Origin: CAVWDI01 sp046259385
Lineage (GTDB): Bacteria; Chloroflexota; Anaerolineae; Anaerolineales; UBA4823
Length of the DNA: 64,000 bases
Direction of reading: 5' to 3'
NCBI GenBank assembly: GCA_046259385.1
Contig: JBJYWI010000158.1
Location: 1 to 64,000, forward strand
This document shows positions 9,429 through 19,370 of the stretch, piece after piece. Position 1 is the first letter of the stretch. Each line of letters begins with the position of its first letter. The translations under genes and the position numbers were made by a program. A model generated the notes under the pieces. That model did no database searches and was not told where the DNA came from. It saw nothing but the letters and a program-made list of their open reading frames with translations.

Positions 9429-10661
9429 ATGCGCATATTAATTTGTGGTCTCAACTTCGCGCCTGAAGTAACCGGTACGGGTAAATACACAACAGAGCTT
9501 GCTGAATACCTGGTGGAGCAAGGCAATTCAGTAAGAGTGATCACAGCCCCGCCTTACTACCCTCAATGGAAAAAACCTGACCAATATAAAGGTGTCCATT
9601 TTCAAGTTGAGAATTGGAAGGGAATCGAACTTTTCCGCTGTCCAATTTATGTTCCGGAAAATCCAACCGGTTTGAAAAGGATCTTTCACCTCGGTTCCTT
9701 CGGCTTAACAAGCTCGCTTGAACTGCTGGATCAAATCCCCTGGAAACCCGAAATAGTTTTTACAGTCGCGCCCACATTACTCAGCGCCCCAGCAGTTTTC
9801 CTATATTCCAGAAGCGTGAAGGCAGTTTCCTGGCTCCATATCCAGGATTTTGAGCTCGAGGCCGCCCTGGGACTTTCAATGCTTCCGGGTAAACGGTTGT
9901 TTTATCCTGTAGCTGAAAAATTTGAAGAGTCTATACTCGGGCTGTTCGACGTCTGTTCGACAATATCCAAGAGGATGCTAGAATCATTAAGGGGGAAAAA
10001 AGTGCCAGTAGAAAAATTATATTTATTGCCGAATTGGGTCGATACCAATCAAATACACCCATTGGATCACCAAAGTCCTTTAAGAGGTGAATTAAATATT
10101 CCGGAGGGAAAGTTCGTCATCCAATATTCGGGGAACATGGGAAACAAACAGGGCTTGGACACTATCATAGAGGCAGCAAAATTGCTGGAAAAAAATAAAG
10201 ACATATTTTTTCTGTTAAGCGGAGACGGTTCGTCAAAAGAAACATTAATAAATGCTGCACAGGGTTTGGGTAACTTATCCTTTGTACCTTTACAACCAAC
10301 AGAGAAGCTAAACCAACTGCTGAACGCAGCGGATATCCACGTACTTCCCCAAAAGGCAGATGCAGAAGATGCTGTAATGCCTTCAAAACTAACAGGGATG
10401 ATGGCAAGCGGAAAACCGACAATCGCTTCTGCGCTGCCCGGAACAGAAATTGCTCGTGAACTCAGCAAGGTAATTCGAATCATCCCACCTGGAGATCCAA
10501 AAGCTCTTGCAGATGAAATTAATCAATTTTATTACAATCCCAATTCCAGACAAGAGTATGGCGACCTGGGACGTGCATATGCTCAGAACAACTGGTCAAA
10601 AGAGAATATTCTGGAGGGTGTTTTGGTAAAATTTCAGCACTTAATTAAGAAGGAAGCATAA
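9429..10661 (+). CDS. WcaI-like GT4 glycosyltransferase
   Basis: 410 residues. The start MRILICGLNFAPEVTGTGKY and the element TAPPYYPQWK are typical of the WcaI/colanic-acid group of GT4 enzymes. The C-terminal donor domain has YSGNMGNKQGLDTI and PSKLTGMMASGKPTIAS. It transfers a sugar (fucose in colanic acid; unknown here) to the lipid-linked repeat. It sits just upstream of the initiating transferase. Confidence 0.85.
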   Translation: MRILICGLNFAPEVTGTGKYTTELAEYLVEQGNSVRVITAPPYYPQWKKPDQYKGVHFQVENWKGIELFRCPIYVPENPTGLKRIFHLGSFGLTSSLELLDQIPWKPEIVFTVAPTLLSAPAVFLYSRSVKAVSWLHIQDFELEAALGLSMLPGKRLFYPVAEKFEESILGLFDVCSTISKRMLESLRGKKVPVEKLYLLPNWVDTNQIHPLDHQSPLRGELNIPEGKFVIQYSGNMGNKQGLDTIIEAAKLLEKNKDIFFLLSGDGSSKETLINAAQGLGNLSFVPLQPTEKLNQLLNAADIHVLPQKADAEDAVMPSKLTGMMASGKPTIASALPGTEIARELSKVIRIIPPGDPKALADEINQFYYNPNSRQEYGDLGRAYAQNNWSKENILEGVLVKFQHLIKKEA

Positions 10662-10745
10662 ATAACGGAACTATCACCGCTGACATACCAGCTCTGCTTA
10701 AGGAACAAGAGTAAGCTTATCGGGTGATTTGCTGCGATAAATCAT

Positions 10746-12215
10746 ATGGATATACAAAGCTCAATGCAAGAAATTATCTCATTGCCTATTGAAACCGGAG
10801 AAACAATCAACTCACATCTTCTTCGACGCCAGGTACGCTGGATAATGGTGCTTGCGCTGGTGTTATCGGATCTCATAGGTTTGCTTTTTGCAATGATTTT
10901 CGCGATTGGCTTGCGTACCATTTTGCTGGGCGATTTTAATATCGAACCCTATTACCGGATAATCCCGCTTTTATTGATCTTTCCCTTGTTTTACGTACTG
11001 CAATCCCTGTATCCAGCAATAGGTATAGGACCTGTGGATGAACTCAGAAGGCTGACAATAAGCACAAGTCTGGGATTTATCACATTTATCATTGTTCTAT
11101 ACCTTATGTACATCCCGCAGGTATTCTCTAGGACAATATTTATCTTGAGCTGGGCGCTTGCGCTGGGTGTTATTCCACTGGCAAGGTTGCTAACCAGAAA
11201 TATTTTAATTAAAATAGGTTGTTGGGGTGAACCTGTAGCAGTGTTTGGACCACCAGAACTCAACCAGGCTGCCATCGCACATTTAATTAACAATCCATCC
11301 ATAGGCATGCGTCCTGTTCTGAACCTCGTTCCAGAAAACAATGAATTGGATAAGGAACTGGAATCAAAAGGAGAACTGCAAAAATCACTCATTTCCATTT
11401 GTAAGGATAAGAATATTAAATGCGCAATATTGACAGATAAAACGCAAAGCCTGTGGGGTGGTACAAGATTGGATCTCATTGAAGATAATTTTGAGAGAGT
11501 TGTCTGGGTCGATATCGCAAGCGAGCAACAATTTCTGTGGGTAAAGTTCATGGAACTGGGAGGCATGGCAGGAATTGAAAAAAAACATGAGCTTGCAAAA
11601 CCTGGAGCGCGTGCTCAAAAACAGTTGTTTGACTTGATTGGATCGCTCTTATTAATGCTCTTTTTATCCCCTATCTTCCTGATCATTTCTCTTGTCGTTA
11701 AATTGACATCAAAAGGGTCCGTTTTATATAAACAAACCCGAATCGGAAAAGACGGCCAGAGTTTCAAGATGCTGAAATTCCGGACCATGTACGAAGATGC
11801 AGATCAGAAATTGGATGAATATCTAACCAGCAACTCGATGTTTCAAGATGAGTGGGACAGTTACCAGAAATTGAAGGATGACCCTCGTATTACACCTGTT
11901 GGACGGATTTTAAGACTTTACAGCATCGATGAACTGCCTCAATTATGGAATGTATTCAACGGTGACATGAGTCTGGTAGGGCCTCGGCCGTTCATGCCAG
12001 AGCAAAAAGACCTGCATGCAGACACTTTCCACCATTACATCCGCCTAAGACCGGGTTTGACCGGAATGTGGCAGGTTTATGGTCGAAATGATGTGAGTTA
12101 CGAGTTCCGCGTTCTAATGGATGAATATTATTTTCGCAACTGGTCTATCTGGTTGGATATATTTATTCTGATTCGCACACCATGGGTTGTAATCAGACGT
12201 CTGGGCGCTTATTAG
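10746..12215 (+). CDS. WbaP-like polyprenyl-phosphate sugar-phosphate transferase
   Basis: 489 residues. The N-terminal half has about five membrane segments and a CoA-binding-like cytoplasmic domain. The C-terminal catalytic domain has YKQTRIGKDGQSFKMLKFRT, DPRITPVGRILR, SIDELPQLWNV and MSLVGPRP, all hallmarks of the bacterial sugar transferase family. It moves a sugar 1-phosphate from an NDP-sugar to undecaprenyl phosphate and so starts repeat-unit synthesis. It is the key enzyme of this locus. Confidence 0.9.
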   Translation: MDIQSSMQEIISLPIETGETINSHLLRRQVRWIMVLALVLSDLIGLLFAMIFAIGLRTILLGDFNIEPYYRIIPLLLIFPLFYVLQSLYPAIGIGPVDELRRLTISTSLGFITFIIVLYLMYIPQVFSRTIFILSWALALGVIPLARLLTRNILIKIGCWGEPVAVFGPPELNQAAIAHLINNPSIGMRPVLNLVPENNELDKELESKGELQKSLISICKDKNIKCAILTDKTQSLWGGTRLDLIEDNFERVVWVDIASEQQFLWVKFMELGGMAGIEKKHELAKPGARAQKQLFDLIGSLLLMLFLSPIFLIISLVVKLTSKGSVLYKQTRIGKDGQSFKMLKFRTMYEDADQKLDEYLTSNSMFQDEWDSYQKLKDDPRITPVGRILRLYSIDELPQLWNVFNGDMSLVGPRPFMPEQKDLHADTFHHYIRLRPGLTGMWQVYGRNDVSYEFRVLMDEYYFRNWSIWLDIFILIRTPWVVIRRLGAY

Positions 12216-12352
12216 TAACAAATAACTATGCATCTAAATAATTAGGTATATTTTCGCATCAAATCACCCTGTGTGACAATTTTTGTATTAATTTAGCCCA
12301 CATTGGACATGTTCGATATTTCCTAATTTAATAAATTCCTAGATTTGGTTAA

Positions 12353-13688
12353 ATCCTTAACCAACAAACCAATCTTTGTTTTCTAAATATTGACGGCAGT
12401 CAGTATTGGCTCCCATATGCTTTATTACTATCTGAGAAGGGACGCCTTTCAGGGGCCAGTTTCAGGTTATATCATCGGCCTGCCAGTAATCTAATGGACA
12501 GTAAAGGTTCAGCGCTGTTGGTTAACAATGCTTCACTTAAATACAGACTGGCATACCTTCCCCCTTTGTATCCCTTTTTTCTGGCCGCCAGCTATTTGCT
12601 GTTTGGTGAAACATGGTTTGGGATCGCAGTTTCATTATCCATTATTTGCGGGCTGGTTGGTTTTGTTGCATTTCTTGTTGGCAACAAACTCTTTTCAAAT
12701 GCCGCAGGTATTTTGGCAGATCTTTGGGTAATCTTTTACCCGTATTATTTTTCCAGGGCAGTCCACCAAATATTTTCGAGACAATGTTATTCACTTTATA
12801 CCTGCTAGCATCAGTTTGGTTCTTGCTGCAAATGCAGGATAATCCCACCGGAAAATATGTATACCCAGCAGCATTCTTTCTAGGATTCGCTGCTCTCTGT
12901 CGGCCAAAAGTTGTTTTCCTGATTCCCTTTATCCTAGCTTGGTATTACCTCGCCGCAAACATACCAAAAATTTTTGTAAAACAGTCTCTCACTTTATCCA
13001 TTGTATTCCTAGCAATACTCACACCCTGGACGATTCGAAATTGGCTTGTAGCAGAAGTACCATCACCATATGGATCATATGGGGTTGGCAATGTCTATAA
13101 AGCATATCACCCCATGATGTTAGAGTATTACCAGGGAACAGGGCCATTTTCTGATCCAAATTACCGCTCTCAAAGTTCATACGCTGTATATGAACAGGGC
13201 TCTTTTTGGGATAAACAACAGATGCTTGGGATGTCTCAGAGCAGGTTCAAGTATGGAAAAAATCAACACCATGGAGTTACTGGTTCGAACACCCGGGTGA
13301 ATTCTTCAAACTGACATTACTAAAGGTGATTGCATTATGGTCTTGGAGATTGGAACCGGTAACCCTATCCCAGATAAAACAATTTGTTTACTAAATTTCT
13401 TATGTCCCTTTACTTATTCTTGGTCTGGCTGGATTCTGGCTTTATCGGGAAATATGGACCCAAACCAGCCTGTTTTGCACACTATTAATTCCCTTTACCC
13501 TCTATGCTGCAATTACATATGGAGTTACCCGCTACCGCACCCCGGTTGACGTTTACCTGAGTGTCATAGCATCGGCATCATTGATATGTATTTTTAAGAG
13601 CATATTTGAAAAACTTTCCGGGAAGAAACAGTCACTCAAGAACGCTGCAAAATTTTATTTATCAATCCTGCAGGTAAATTCTTACTAA
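12353..13688 (+). pseudogene. GT39/ArnT-like membrane glycosyltransferase, multiply broken
   Basis: Coding sequence can be followed through three frames. Frame one opens after a TAA at 12350 (GSQYWLPYALLLSEKG, YHRPAS) and runs to about 12750. There a missing T in the run at 12748-12752 shifts to the frame reading NIFETMLFTLYLLASVW. A missing G in the GGG at 13228-13230 shifts to the frame reading VWKKSTPWSYWF. That frame is then closed by a TAA at 13392 but stays coding-like (TRYRTPVDVYLS) to a stop at 13686. No start codon or N-terminal catalytic Asp region remains intact. Members are polyprenyl-phosphate-dependent membrane glycosyltransferases. It ends 2 bases from the convergent glucokinase. 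Confidence 0.75.
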
Positions 13689-13690
13689 TC

Positions 13691-14473
13691 TCATAAAGAA
13701 ATCACACTGCTGTCGTCCTGCTTGATATATCCAGCTTCCAAAACTAAATCCATAGCTAGCGCAGCGCCTACAATACCGGCGTTGTTAAGCAGTTGCGCAG
13801 GTAGTACTTCTGCCTGAACAGTTAAATAGGGGATAAACCTGTCATGTTTTTTACTCACCCCGCCGCCAAGGATAAATAAATCCGGCCAGAATAATTTTTC
13901 AAGGGTTAATAAATATCTGTTAAAGTAACCTGCCCATTTTTTCCAGGACATCTTTTCCCTTTTCCTGGCGGCATCAGTAGCTTTTACTTCAGCATCTTTC
14001 CCGTTTATCTCAATGTGACCCAGTTCAACATTCGGCAACAGTTTGCCATCCAAGAACAAAGCTGTTCCAAGACCGGTACCTATAGTCACGAGTATTACCG
14101 TCCCCATTCGATCATTTCCAGCCCCAAATTTCATTTCAGCGAGACCCGCAGCGTCGGCATCATTTACAACCATTACCCGGCACCCAGTGTATTTGGAAAA
14201 AAGATCATTCGCATTTGTGCCTATCCAATCGTTATGCACATTGGCGGCAGTTACAGGACTTCCATTTCGGATCGCGGCTGGAAAACCGCAACCAATCAAT
14301 CCGCTCCACATAAAATGATCCGCCAGATCTCTTACCGCCTCTGCAACCGGTTTCGGCTTAGCCTTATCCGGGGTCGGTATCCGGTATCTCGCCTCGAGTA
14401 AAATTCCGGTCTTTGTATCCACCGGCGCACCTTTAATCCCCGAACCCCCGATATCAATTCCCAGAATTTCCAT
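13691..14473 (-). CDS. ppgK: Polyphosphate glucokinase (ROK family)
   Basis: 260 residues. It begins MEILGIDIGGSGIKGA, the phosphate-binding loop of the polyphosphate-dependent glucokinases, and has GCGFPA, NVHNDW, NDADAAGLAE and TIGTGLGTALF. ROK kinases use this Asp of NDAD region as general base. The enzyme phosphorylates glucose from polyphosphate and/or ATP. Length and motifs fit the family. It is divergent from ileS across a 670-base intergenic region that holds the ileS leader. Confidence 0.85.
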   Translation of the reverse strand: MEILGIDIGGSGIKGAPVDTKTGILLEARYRIPTPDKAKPKPVAEAVRDLADHFMWSGLIGCGFPAAIRNGSPVTAANVHNDWIGTNANDLFSKYTGCRVMVVNDADAAGLAEMKFGAGNDRMGTVILVTIGTGLGTALFLDGKLLPNVELGHIEINGKDAEVKATDAARKREKMSWKKWAGYFNRYLLTLEKLFWPDLFILGGGVSKKHDRFIPYLTVQAEVLPAQLLNNAGIVGAALAMDLVLEAGYIKQDDSSVISL

Positions 14474-14632
14474 ATTATCTAACCTCTAGCTCCATAATTT
14501 AGCTTTTCTTCTTTAGGCTGACTTCAATTCATTATATCCAAAATGATCGCTTCTAACATTTTATTCAGAAAACCCTATTTTACATTGCGAGAGGTTTCCC
14601 GACTGCGCGCATCCCACTCACACCATTTGTTG

Positions 14633-14661
14633 TTGACCTCTATAACCAATTATGGCATAAT
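14633..14661 (+). promoter_or_regulatory. Sigma-70-type promoter for the ileS T-box leader
   Basis: TTGACC at 14633-14638 and CATAAT at 14656-14661 are separated by 17 bases, close to the vegetative consensus. The predicted start near 14668 would place the whole T-box leader in the transcript. Confidence 0.7.
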
Positions 14662-14668
14662 CCTGGGC

Positions 14669-15000
14669 AGCATAAAATCAAATAAAAGCTATGACGGAAA
14701 CGAGTACGCCTGGATTATACTGTCAGCGAACCTGGAAACAGTGAGAGCCAGGACAGGCAACCAGGTTGAAAATCCTTCTTGAGCTGAATGCTGAACGTTG
14801 AACAACTTAATTGTGAAATTCAATTATTAAGCCGACCGGGATCGTAACCCGTTACCAATTACGCGAGTATCGTACAACCTTTCGGTCTCTATCAGGTACT
14901 GTGCTCGGCTGAGTCGCCCGCTAATGGCGGGAAACTGGGTGGTACCACGGGAGAATTATTTAAACTCTCGTCCCTGAGTGGACGGGAGTTCTTTTTTTCC
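14669..15000 (+). promoter_or_regulatory. T-box riboswitch leader of ileS
   Basis: A T-box core GGGTGGTACCACGGGAG lies at about 14938-14953, followed by a Rho-independent terminator that competes with it. Upstream is a long structured region with a stem I-like apex (GTGAGAGCCAGG ... CCAGGTTGAAAA at about 14744-14775) and a GCCGA...TCGGC closing pair at about 14832-14914. Uncharged tRNA pairing to the TGGT bulge should stabilise the antiterminator and allow ileS expression. I could not place the specifier codon with confidence; isoleucine is inferred from the downstream gene. Confidence 0.88.
14963..14998 (+). terminator. Regulated terminator of the T-box leader
   Basis: The arms AACTCTCGTCC (14963-14973) and GGACGGGAGTT (14980-14990) pair over 11 bases with one G-U, have a 6-base loop and are followed by seven Ts. 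The 5' arm overlaps bases that would pair with the T-box antiterminator (ACGGGAG with CTCTCGT), as expected for transcription attenuation. Confidence 0.88.
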
Positions 15001-15141
15001 GTAAGGTATGCAGGACACTATCTTACAAAGGAAGATATCGTAAAAATTAAAACACAAGGGTAAGAATAGATACACTGGGTTATGGAATATCTGTTAGTAA
15101 AATTTTGAAGCTAAACAAATCATTTGGAGGTTGAAGCAAGA

Positions 15142-18100
15142 ATGCCTTTTAAAGAAGTGCCAAATCGAATTGATTTTCCCTCCCTGGAAAGGGAAATTTT
15201 AGAATTCTGGGATAAATCAGATGCTTTTAACAAACTTTTTGAAATCCACAAGGATGACCCTCCCTGGTCATTTATCGATGGACCCATCACAGCAAACAAT
15301 CCAATGGGCGTCCACCATGGTTGGGGGCGTACATACAAAGACTTATTTATGCGATACTGGACAATGCGCGGCCGAAAATTACGATACCAGAACGGTTTCG
15401 ACTGTCAGGGGCTATGGGTTGAGGTCGAAGTAGAAAAGGAAAAGGGATTTAAGTCCAAGAAGGATATCGAAGATTATGGATTAGAGAAATTCGTACTTGA
15501 ATGCAAAGCACGGGTACTGCGTTATGCCGCTGTCCAAACTGAGCAATCGATCCGGTTGGGTTATTGGATGGACTGGAATGACACCAAGCAACTGCGCGAA
15601 TTAGCAAAGATGCTGCTTAATGATCCCTCTCTGGTGATCACAGTAGAAGGTCCTAATGGTGAGGTAACCGACAGCGTAGAACAGATTGTGGGGCGTCTCG
15701 GGCTTCCAGAACTGGGAGGCAGCTATTTCACTTTTTCAAATGAAAATAATTACATGATCTGGAAATTTCTCAAGATTTGCTGGGAAAATGGTTGGCTGTA
15801 TCGCGGCGCGGATGTCATGCCATGGTGCCCTCGCTGTGCAACTGGAATCAGCCAGCACGAGATCGTCACCGATGGGTATGTTGAATTAACCCACCCGAGC
15901 GTCACCCTGCGCTTTCCATTGCGAGGGCGGGAAAGAGAATCACTCCTAGTTTGGACCACTACCCCCTGGACTCTGACAAGCAATGTCGCTGCGGCAGTGG
16001 GTCCGGAACTCGAATATGTAAAAGTCCAGCAAGGCGAGGAATATTATTACCTTTCTAAAGGCACCCTGTATATGTTGGACGGCGATTATGAAATCATTGA
16101 TCAGCTGAAAGGGGCGGAGATGGAAGGATGGACTTATGACGGTCCGTTTGACGACCTTCCGGCAGCCAATATTCCTGGAGGACTGTCATTGATGAAAAAA
16201 TTAATAAAAGACGTCGAGGAAACGGCTGCACAGGCCCACCAGGTCATATTGTGGGAAGAAGTCGGGGAGACAGAGGGTACGGGAATCGTCCATATAGCCC
16301 CGGGATGCGGCGCGGAGGACTTTGAACTCGGCAAAGAGCATAAATTCCCAATTATTGCACCTTTGGATGAGGAAGGCTTTTTTGTAGAGGGATTCGATTG
16401 GATAACAGGACAAAATGTGGCTGAGATCGCGGAACCGATTTTTAAGGATCTTGATCGAAAAGGCATCCTGTACAAAGTGCGGGATTATTTACACCGTTAT
16501 CCCAGGTGCTGGCGCTGCGCGACAGAATTAATCTTCCGTCTAGTCGATGAATGGTTTGTGAGTATGGGTGAAGTCTACGATCAACCCAGAAGCGAACTTA
16601 CCTCAGAACAGAAAGAACGCAGCCTGCGCTACCAGATAATGGATGTGGTTGACCAGATTCGCTGGATCCCGGAATTTGGTTACTCCCGTGAGATGGATTG
16701 GCTCCATAATATGCATGACTGGATGATCAGTAAAAAACGTTATTGGGGGCTGGCTCTTCCAATCTGGATTTGTGAAAACTGCGGTGCACATGAGGTTATC
16801 GGAGACGAGTTTGAACTCCAGGAAAGAGCTGTAGAAGGCTGGGAAGCCTTCGCTGGTCATACCCCACACAGACCATTTATAGATTATGTAAAAATAAAAT
16901 GCCCGGAATGCGATGGCTTAATGACAAGGATACCGGATGTGGGCAACCCCTGGTTGGACGCTGGTATTGTTTCATTCAGCACATTGCGCTATCGGAAAGA
17001 CCGCGAATACTGGCGGACATGGTATCCGGCTGACTGGATCAGCGAATCCTTTCCAGGTCAATTCCGAAATTGGTTTTACAGTATGCTTGCGATGGGTACA
17101 GTAATCGATAAAAGCCCATCCTTCCTGGAAAACTTCAGTTACGCCACCCTTCTAGCTGAAGATGGTCGGCCAATGCATAAAAGCTGGGGCAATTCGATTG
17201 AATTCAATGAAGCCGCTGACCAGATGGGTGTCGATGTTATGCGTTGGCTTTACTGCGCCCATAAACCAGAGAACGACCTTTTATTTGGCTACAACCGCGG
17301 CGATGAAACCCGCCGCCGCTTCCTGATCCCACTCTGGAATGTATACAGTTTTCTGGTCACCTATGCAAACATTGATAACTGGACACCGATCTCTGATACC
17401 AGGGGAGCTGAGCAGGAACAGGTTTTTGACCCTTTTCACCCTTATGAACAAACACCCCAGAGTAAAAACCTGCTTGATGTGTGGATACTTGCGCGCATAA
17501 ACCAGATCATCCCGGTTGTAACCCATGCATTGGAAAATTCTGATCCTTTCAGTGCGACGACTGAGCTGGAAACTTTCCTTGACGATTTGTCCAACTGGTA
17601 TATCCGCCGCAGCAGGAGGAGATTTTGGAAGAGTGAACACGACGAGGATAAAAATACAGCCTATGCCACCCTTTATCATGTATTGTTGAAATTCATCCGC
17701 ATGCTCGCTCCGTTTATCCCCTTTGTTACCGACAGCATGTACCAAAATCTAGTCACTTCTTTCTATAAAAACGCCCTAACTAGCGTTCACCACACCCTCT
17801 GGCCTAAAGATGATCAATCAGCGGTTGACGAAAACCTCCTAAAACAGATGAGCCTATCCCGCCAGATTGCAAGTCTGGGACTCAGCGCCCGTAACAGTGC
17901 GGGGTTGAAAGTCCGCCAGCCGCTCGCCAGAGTTCTAGTCTATACCGGTGAGAAACAGGAACTGGAACAGGATTTCCAGGAAATTATCAAAGACGAGTTG
18001 AACGTAAAGGAGTTTGATTTTGTAAGCCGGGCAACGGACCTAGTTACTTTTCGCATCCTACCGGACAATAAAATGCTAGGACCAAAATATGGCCCCAAAC

Positions 18101-18594
18101 TTCCAAAAATACAAACCGCATTGGGTTTGCTTAACCAAAGCAGTGTTGCGGAGAGTGTAAGTGCCAATATACCTGTTGCGATCGAAGTGGATGGTGAAAG
18201 TCTCGATTTGTTCCCTGAAGAGATCCAGGTCTCCACCATACCCCTCGAAGGCATGGCGGTTGCGGCGGATAAACTGGTGACCGTAGCAGTTGATGCACGG
18301 ATTACGCAAGATCTACGGGATGAAGGGCTGGCGCGTGAAATTGTCCGCCGGATCCAGGCGATGCGTAAGAATGCCGATTTTAATATCGAAGACCGCATTG
18401 TAACTTCCTACCAATCCAGCGCCGAAATCGACCGGATTTTCCAAACATGGGAGAAATACATCAAAAGCGAAACTCTCTCTACCGATATTGTCCCGTCACC
18501 ACCGCCCCAAGACGCATATTTCGAGGACATAAATATCGGTGAATTTGAGATTCGAATCGGATTGCGGAAAGTCAACCAGTTAAATGAGGGATAG
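15142..18594 (+). CDS. ileS: Isoleucyl-tRNA synthetase with GVHH in place of HIGH
   Basis: About 1150 residues. I prefer ATG 15142 because TTGGAGG just upstream is its ribosome-binding site; a TTG at 15124 would only add six residues. The class I catalytic core is clear, but the ATP-binding HxGH motif reads GVHH (residues 56-59, bases 15307-15318) and the KMSKS region reads PMHKSWGNS (about 17170-17193). The CP1 editing domain has WTTTPWTLTSN and GTGIVHIAPGCGAEDF. A roughly 40-residue insertion follows the motif region near residue 155. The C-terminal anticodon-binding and tail domains are complete. It charges tRNA-Ile and is controlled by the upstream T-box. Confidence 0.93.
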   Translation: MPFKEVPNRIDFPSLEREILEFWDKSDAFNKLFEIHKDDPPWSFIDGPITANNPMGVHHGWGRTYKDLFMRYWTMRGRKLRYQNGFDCQGLWVEVEVEKEKGFKSKKDIEDYGLEKFVLECKARVLRYAAVQTEQSIRLGYWMDWNDTKQLRELAKMLLNDPSLVITVEGPNGEVTDSVEQIVGRLGLPELGGSYFTFSNENNYMIWKFLKICWENGWLYRGADVMPWCPRCATGISQHEIVTDGYVELTHPSVTLRFPLRGRERESLLVWTTTPWTLTSNVAAAVGPELEYVKVQQGEEYYYLSKGTLYMLDGDYEIIDQLKGAEMEGWTYDGPFDDLPAANIPGGLSLMKKLIKDVEETAAQAHQVILWEEVGETEGTGIVHIAPGCGAEDFELGKEHKFPIIAPLDEEGFFVEGFDWITGQNVAEIAEPIFKDLDRKGILYKVRDYLHRYPRCWRCATELIFRLVDEWFVSMGEVYDQPRSELTSEQKERSLRYQIMDVVDQIRWIPEFGYSREMDWLHNMHDWMISKKRYWGLALPIWICENCGAHEVIGDEFELQERAVEGWEAFAGHTPHRPFIDYVKIKCPECDGLMTRIPDVGNPWLDAGIVSFSTLRYRKDREYWRTWYPADWISESFPGQFRNWFYSMLAMGTVIDKSPSFLENFSYATLLAEDGRPMHKSWGNSIEFNEAADQMGVDVMRWLYCAHKPENDLLFGYNRGDETRRRFLIPLWNVYSFLVTYANIDNWTPISDTRGAEQEQVFDPFHPYEQTPQSKNLLDVWILARINQIIPVVTHALENSDPFSATTELETFLDDLSNWYIRRSRRRFWKSEHDEDKNTAYATLYHVLLKFIRMLAPFIPFVTDSMYQNLVTSFYKNALTSVHHTLWPKDDQSAVDENLLKQMSLSRQIASLGLSARNSAGLKVRQPLARVLVYTGEKQELEQDFQEIIKDELNVKEFDFVSRATDLVTFRILPDNKMLGPKYGPKLPKIQTALGLLNQSSVAESVSANIPVAIEVDGESLDLFPEEIQVSTIPLEGMAVAADKLVTVAVDARITQDLRDEGLAREIVRRIQAMRKNADFNIEDRIVTSYQSSAEIDRIFQTWEKYIKSETLSTDIVPSPPPQDAYFEDINIGEFEIRIGLRKVNQLNEG

Positions 18595-18759
18595 TCCATC
18601 TGGGTCTCAGTAATATGACAACCTGGTTAAGGACTGGTTTCCAACAGGTATACTAACAGATAATAGCCAAATACCCGGGAAGCACAATAAAACTGGGTAA
18701 TCCTGTTTGTTAGTAAAATTGTCACATAAATACATCCAGCGGTGTTTATCTATTGAAGC

Positions 18760-19368
18760 ATGGTACCTTTTGTATTCTCTGCCAGGCTTTATTTAGAGAC
18801 ACCAATGAACCTGTTTTCTTCCAGTATAGAAACCGTGGCTGTACCTACAGAAAAGCCCAAATTTGATTTTGACGATTTCTTCATAGAACAATGGGAGAGA
18901 TTGTGTGAAGTCGTATACCATCTTACAGGGGATTGGGATGAGGCTCAAGATATCGCGCTGGATACTTTTATTCAGCTTTACCGGAAGCCACCTCAGGACG
19001 ACCAGAACCTTTACGGATGGATCTACCGGGTCGCTACAAACCGGGGATTGAATTCGTTAAGGGCGAACAAGCGCAGGGTGCATTACGAAAGCCAAAAGAT
19101 TTATGGCAATTCTGAGAAGGAACATTCACACGATCCTGAAGAAAGAATTGAACGCAGGCAGGAAAAGGAACTTGTAAGAAAAACTTTGGCTTCGATGAAC
19201 AACCGCTCCGCCAGGCTGCTGGTGTTACGCCACTCAGGATTTTCCTACAAAGAGTTAGCCGATATCTTTAATGTTTCAAAGAATTCAATTGGTACGCTGC
19301 TGGTAAGAGCAGGAAGGGAATTCGAATCTATCCATAAAAAGTCAACCAATTCTGATCAGGAGGAGTAG
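18760..19368 (+). CDS. ECF-type RNA polymerase sigma factor
   Basis: 202 residues. Region 2 appears as VVYHLTGDWDEAQDIALDTF (about 45-65) with LYGWIYRVATNRGLN, and region 4 as the C-terminal helix-turn-helix FSYKELADIFNVSKNSIGTL. A later ATG at 18805 (MNLFSSS) is an equally possible start. Two bases separate it from the anti-sigma gene, which it presumably releases from or is held by at the membrane. Confidence 0.88.
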   Translation: MVPFVFSARLYLETPMNLFSSSIETVAVPTEKPKFDFDDFFIEQWERLCEVVYHLTGDWDEAQDIALDTFIQLYRKPPQDDQNLYGWIYRVATNRGLNSLRANKRRVHYESQKIYGNSEKEHSHDPEERIERRQEKELVRKTLASMNNRSARLLVLRHSGFSYKELADIFNVSKNSIGTLLVRAGREFESIHKKSTNSDQEE

Positions 19369-19370
19369 AG

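Noticed and set aside
13271..13290. TGGTTCGAACACCC resembling a tRNA T-arm
   Set aside because: It lies inside the readable GT39 remnant (YWFEHPG) and no acceptor or anticodon arm can be folded around it.
14543..14782. Small 79-codon plus-strand frame upstream of ileS
   Set aside because: It covers the ileS promoter and T-box leader, has no ribosome site and no family resemblance.
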